From Candidatus Equimonas enterica (GTDB taxonomy: Bacteria > Bacteroidota > Bacteroidia > Bacteroidales > Bacteroidaceae): a stretch of 8,181 nucleotides of DNA. The DNA lies in assembly GCA_018066225.1 (NCBI GenBank), contig JAGHRU010000197.1:1-8181 (forward strand), written 5' to 3'. The position numbers and the translations under genes were made by a program. The notes under the pieces are model-generated. The model was given only the letters and a program-made list of their open reading frames with translations. It did no database searches and was not told the DNA's origin. Position 1 is the stretch's first letter, and each line of letters opens with the position of its first letter. Positions 6,167 through 8,181 of this stretch are shown here, piece after piece.

Positions 6167-6170
6167 CGTC

Positions 6171-8036
6171 GTGAATCCCTATCTTGACATTCAGCAACTC
6201 ACCAAGAGCATCGGCGACCGCCTCTTGCTCGACAGCGTCTCGATGAGCATCGGCGAAGGCCAGCACATCGGCCTTATCGCGCGCAACGGCACGGGCAAAT
6301 CGACGCTGCTCAACATCATCGCCGGACGCGACGAAGCCGACAGCGGCGACATCGTCTTCCAGCGTGGGCTCACCGTAGGCATGCTGGAGCAGACCCCGAC
6401 CTTCGATCCCGCGGCCACGGTGCTGCAAGCCGTGACTTCGCGCCTCAAAAGCGAGACGGCCGCTGTGCTGTATAGCGAAGAGGGGCAACTGCTGCTCTCG
6501 CCCATGGCGATGGCTTCGGCCGACTATGAGGAGGCCGCAGCGGTGGAACTGCGCGCCAAGCAGATACTCTCCCAACTCCACATCACGCGCTTCTCTGACC
6601 CTGTCGGTATCCTCTCTGGCGGCCAGCAGAAACGCGTGGCACTGGCTTCGGTGCTCATCGCTGCCCCAGACCTGCTCATTCTGGACGAACCGACCAACCA
6701 CCTCGACCTCGGGATGATAGAATGGCTCGAGCAATACCTGCGCCGCTACACCAAAGCCCTGCTGCTCGTCACCCACGACCGCTACTTCCTCGACCGCGTC
6801 TGCTCGCACATCATCGAGTTGGACGACTGCACGCTCTACGCCTACAAGGGCAACTATGCCTACTACCTCGCCAAACGCGAAGAACGCATCGCTGCCACCA
6901 ACGCTGGCATCGCCCGCGCCCGCAACCTCTACCGCAAAGAATTGGAATGGATGCGCCGCATGCCACAAGCGCGTGGCCACAAGAGCCGCTCCCGTAAGGA
7001 GGCCTTCTATGAGCTGGAGCAGCAAGCACGCCGACGCACCGAAGAGCGCACTGCACGGCTGGAAATCAAAAGCGGCTACATCGGGTCGAAAATCTTTGAA
7101 GCCGAATACGTCAGCAAAGCATGGGACAACGGCCCCGTCATCCTACGCGACTTCTACTACAACTTCGCCCGTTACGAGAAAATGGGTATCGTGGGCGATA
7201 ACGGCACAGGCAAATCGACCTTCATCAAGATGCTCTTGGGCGAAATCGCGCCCGACAGCGGCCGCTTCGTCATCGGCGAAACGGTGAAGTTTGGCTACTT
7301 CTCGCAGAGCGAAATGGCTTTCGACACACAGATGAAGGTCATCGATGCCGTGCGCCGCATCGCCGAGACCATCGACCTCGGCGGCGGCAGACGCTTGACA
7401 GCGATGCAGTTTCTTACCCATTTCCTCTTTCCGCCATCTCGTCAGCAAGACTACATCTACAAACTCAGCGGGGGTGAGCGTCGCCGTCTGCAACTCTGCA
7501 CCGTGCTCATGCAAAACCCCAATTTCCTCATTCTCGACGAGCCCACCAATGACCTCGACATTGCCACGCTGCAAATCCTCGAGGAGTATCTCGCCGATTT
7601 CCGCGGCTGCGTCATCGTCGTGAGCCACGACCGCTACTTCATGGACCGCGTGGTCGATCATCTGCTGGTCTTCAAGGGCGAAGGACAGATAGACGACTTC
7701 CCGGGCAATTACAGCCAATACCGCGAATGGCTCGAGCTGCAAGACACCACGGAGACGCAGGACAAGGAGAGCCGCGCGACACGCACCAACGCCAAACCTA
7801 TCGACGAGGGCTCGTCACGCCGTCGCCGCATGACCTTCAAGGAGCGCAAGGAGTACGAAGCCCTGGAGGCCGACATCGCCACCCTGGAAGCCGAGAAAGC
7901 AGCCCTCGAAACAGCACTGTGCAGCGGCACACTCTCCGTGGACGAACTCACCGAAAAGAGCAAGCGGTTGCCGCTCTTGGAGGCAGAACTTGACGAGAAG
8001 TCGATGCGCTGGCTCGAACTCAGCGAGATAGAATAG
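6171..8036 (+). CDS. uup: ABC-F family ATPase, Uup subfamily
   Basis: A 621-residue soluble protein with two ATP-binding cassettes and no membrane segment. NBD1 has Walker A ARNGTGKST (37-45), signature LSGGQQKR (148-155), Walker B LLILDEPTNHLD (168-179, E173) and H202. NBD2 has Walker A GDNGTGKST (342-350), signature LSGGERRR (432-439), Walker B FLILDEPTNDLD (452-463, E457) and H486. A charged inter-domain linker (about 235-310) corresponds to the tRNA-facing region of ABC-F proteins. Residues about 545-621 form a Glu/Lys/Leu-rich coiled coil like the Uup C-terminal domain, which binds DNA in E. coli. Order, length (E. coli Uup is 635 aa) and PGNYSQYREW after NBD2 favour Uup over EttA or antibiotic-resistance types. 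Family roles are ribosome-associated translation factor and effects on DNA transposition or branched DNA. The GTG start is forced: TAA at 6159-6161 closes the frame, and the next ATG is codon 25. Oddity: Ile14 replaces the usual aromatic A-loop residue in NBD1. Confidence 0.9.
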   Translation: MNPYLDIQQLTKSIGDRLLLDSVSMSIGEGQHIGLIARNGTGKSTLLNIIAGRDEADSGDIVFQRGLTVGMLEQTPTFDPAATVLQAVTSRLKSETAAVLYSEEGQLLLSPMAMASADYEEAAAVELRAKQILSQLHITRFSDPVGILSGGQQKRVALASVLIAAPDLLILDEPTNHLDLGMIEWLEQYLRRYTKALLLVTHDRYFLDRVCSHIIELDDCTLYAYKGNYAYYLAKREERIAATNAGIARARNLYRKELEWMRRMPQARGHKSRSRKEAFYELEQQARRRTEERTARLEIKSGYIGSKIFEAEYVSKAWDNGPVILRDFYYNFARYEKMGIVGDNGTGKSTFIKMLLGEIAPDSGRFVIGETVKFGYFSQSEMAFDTQMKVIDAVRRIAETIDLGGGRRLTAMQFLTHFLFPPSRQQDYIYKLSGGERRRLQLCTVLMQNPNFLILDEPTNDLDIATLQILEEYLADFRGCVIVVSHDRYFMDRVVDHLLVFKGEGQIDDFPGNYSQYREWLELQDTTETQDKESRATRTNAKPIDEGSSRRRRMTFKERKEYEALEADIATLEAEKAALETALCSGTLSVDELTEKSKRLPLLEAELDEKSMRWLELSEIE

Positions 8037-8181
8037 CCCCACTCCCCTATCCACAACAAAGCGTCAGGGGCGACCTCCCGTTAGATGTGTTGCCAGGAGC
8101 GGGTATAACATTGAGCGTATGTGGGAGAGCTGTCCCAAAGGCATAGAGTGACGTGGGATTTTTTGTTTTTTCTCGGTTTGG
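8037..8181 (+). other. Non-coding tail after the ABC-F gene, possible structured 3' UTR or leader
   Basis: No ORF is convincing. CCCCT (8044-8048) can pair with AGGGG (8066-8070). CCCG (8077-8080) can pair with CGGG (8100-8103), or TGTT (8088-8091) with AACA (8107-8110). CGTCA (8062-8066) can pair at long range with TGACG (8149-8153). No TAnnTTTG promoter is seen inside, so it is most simply the 3' UTR of the ABC-F mRNA. A small RNA or the start of a downstream leader cannot be excluded because the window ends at 8181. Confidence 0.4.
8122..8171 (+). terminator. Probable terminator with two competing hairpins
   Basis: TCCCA (8133-8137) pairs with TGGGA (8154-8158), immediately followed by T6-G-T6 (8159-8171), a strong intrinsic-terminator tail although the stem is only 5 bp with a 16-nt loop. 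TCCCA can instead pair with an upstream TGGGA (8122-8126) across the 6-nt loop GAGCTG, and this would dissolve the terminator stem. It would end the ABC-F transcript. Confidence 0.55.

Larger units (their letters stand above)
5536..6170. other. 635-bp divergent spacer between rho and the ABC-F gene, non-coding
   Basis: No convincing gene is present; short open frames here have no family motifs. In order it contains the rho leader with a hairpin (5549-5577) and a possible 20-codon upstream ORF, the rho promoter (5684-5713), two 10-bp tandem units (5835-5854), a TGTAA/TTACA dyad (5857-5875), a 4 x 22-bp tandem array (5912-5999), two hairpins (5984-6013 and 6026-6051), and a dyad overlapping a promoter-like site for the plus-strand gene (6118-6166). 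This is long and structured for a spacer between two housekeeping genes. Confidence 0.7.

Noticed and set aside
6063..7025. Minus-strand open frame (320 codons) opposite the ABC-F gene
   Set aside because: Overlaps the ABC-F NBD1 coding region and its promoter; no motif or plausible start context.
8081..8171. 5S rRNA fragment, because GTGGGAGAG resembles the 3' part of 5S rRNA
   Set aside because: The match is only about 9 bases and the rest of the 5S sequence and fold is absent.

Overview
The window looks like chromosomal DNA from a Bacteroidales bacterium (phylum Bacteroidota), by eye on the GC-rich side for that group. Three things point there. The Rho protein has the long low-complexity N-terminal region usual in this phylum. 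A Porin_10-type outer-membrane protein sits directly upstream of dnaE. Promoter-like sites match the Bacteroidales consensus (-33 TTTG, 19-21 bp spacer, -7 TAnnTTTG), and start codons have no strong Shine-Dalgarno sequence. A genus cannot be named safely; a Prevotella- or Alistipes-like organism would fit.

Layout. Positions 1-3430 hold a tight two-gene minus-strand unit: a 710-residue putative porin followed after 4 bases by dnaE (replicative DNA polymerase III alpha), of which only the N-terminal 431 residues lie in the window. Positions 3431-3585 hold the porin promoter region and, next to it, the intrinsic terminator of rho. Positions 3586-5535 encode transcription termination factor Rho (649 aa) on the minus strand. 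Positions 5536-6170 are a 635-base divergent spacer. It contains a long structured rho leader, a good rho promoter, several dyads, a perfectly phased 4 x 22-bp tandem repeat, two hairpins and a candidate promoter for the next gene. Positions 6171-8036 encode a Uup-type ABC-F ATPase (621 aa) on the plus strand, starting at GTG. Positions 8037-8181 are a non-coding tail with a T-rich terminator and two hairpins that share one strand.

How it fits together. The genes are mostly core information processing: DNA replication (DnaE), transcription termination (Rho) and a ribosome- or DNA-associated ABC-F ATPase (Uup), plus one surface protein. Nothing suggests a mobile element, defence locus, CRISPR array or biosynthetic cluster, and I do not see a new multi-gene system. 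The unexplained material is in the spacers and in Rho's N-terminus. Rho here lacks the usual Rho_N helical domain and instead begins with about 275 residues of low-complexity sequence carrying an AT-hook-like basic patch. Its mRNA leader of roughly 140 nt carries a hairpin and direct repeats at the start codon, which would suit autoregulation. All structure and regulatory calls were made by eye, without folding or database searches.
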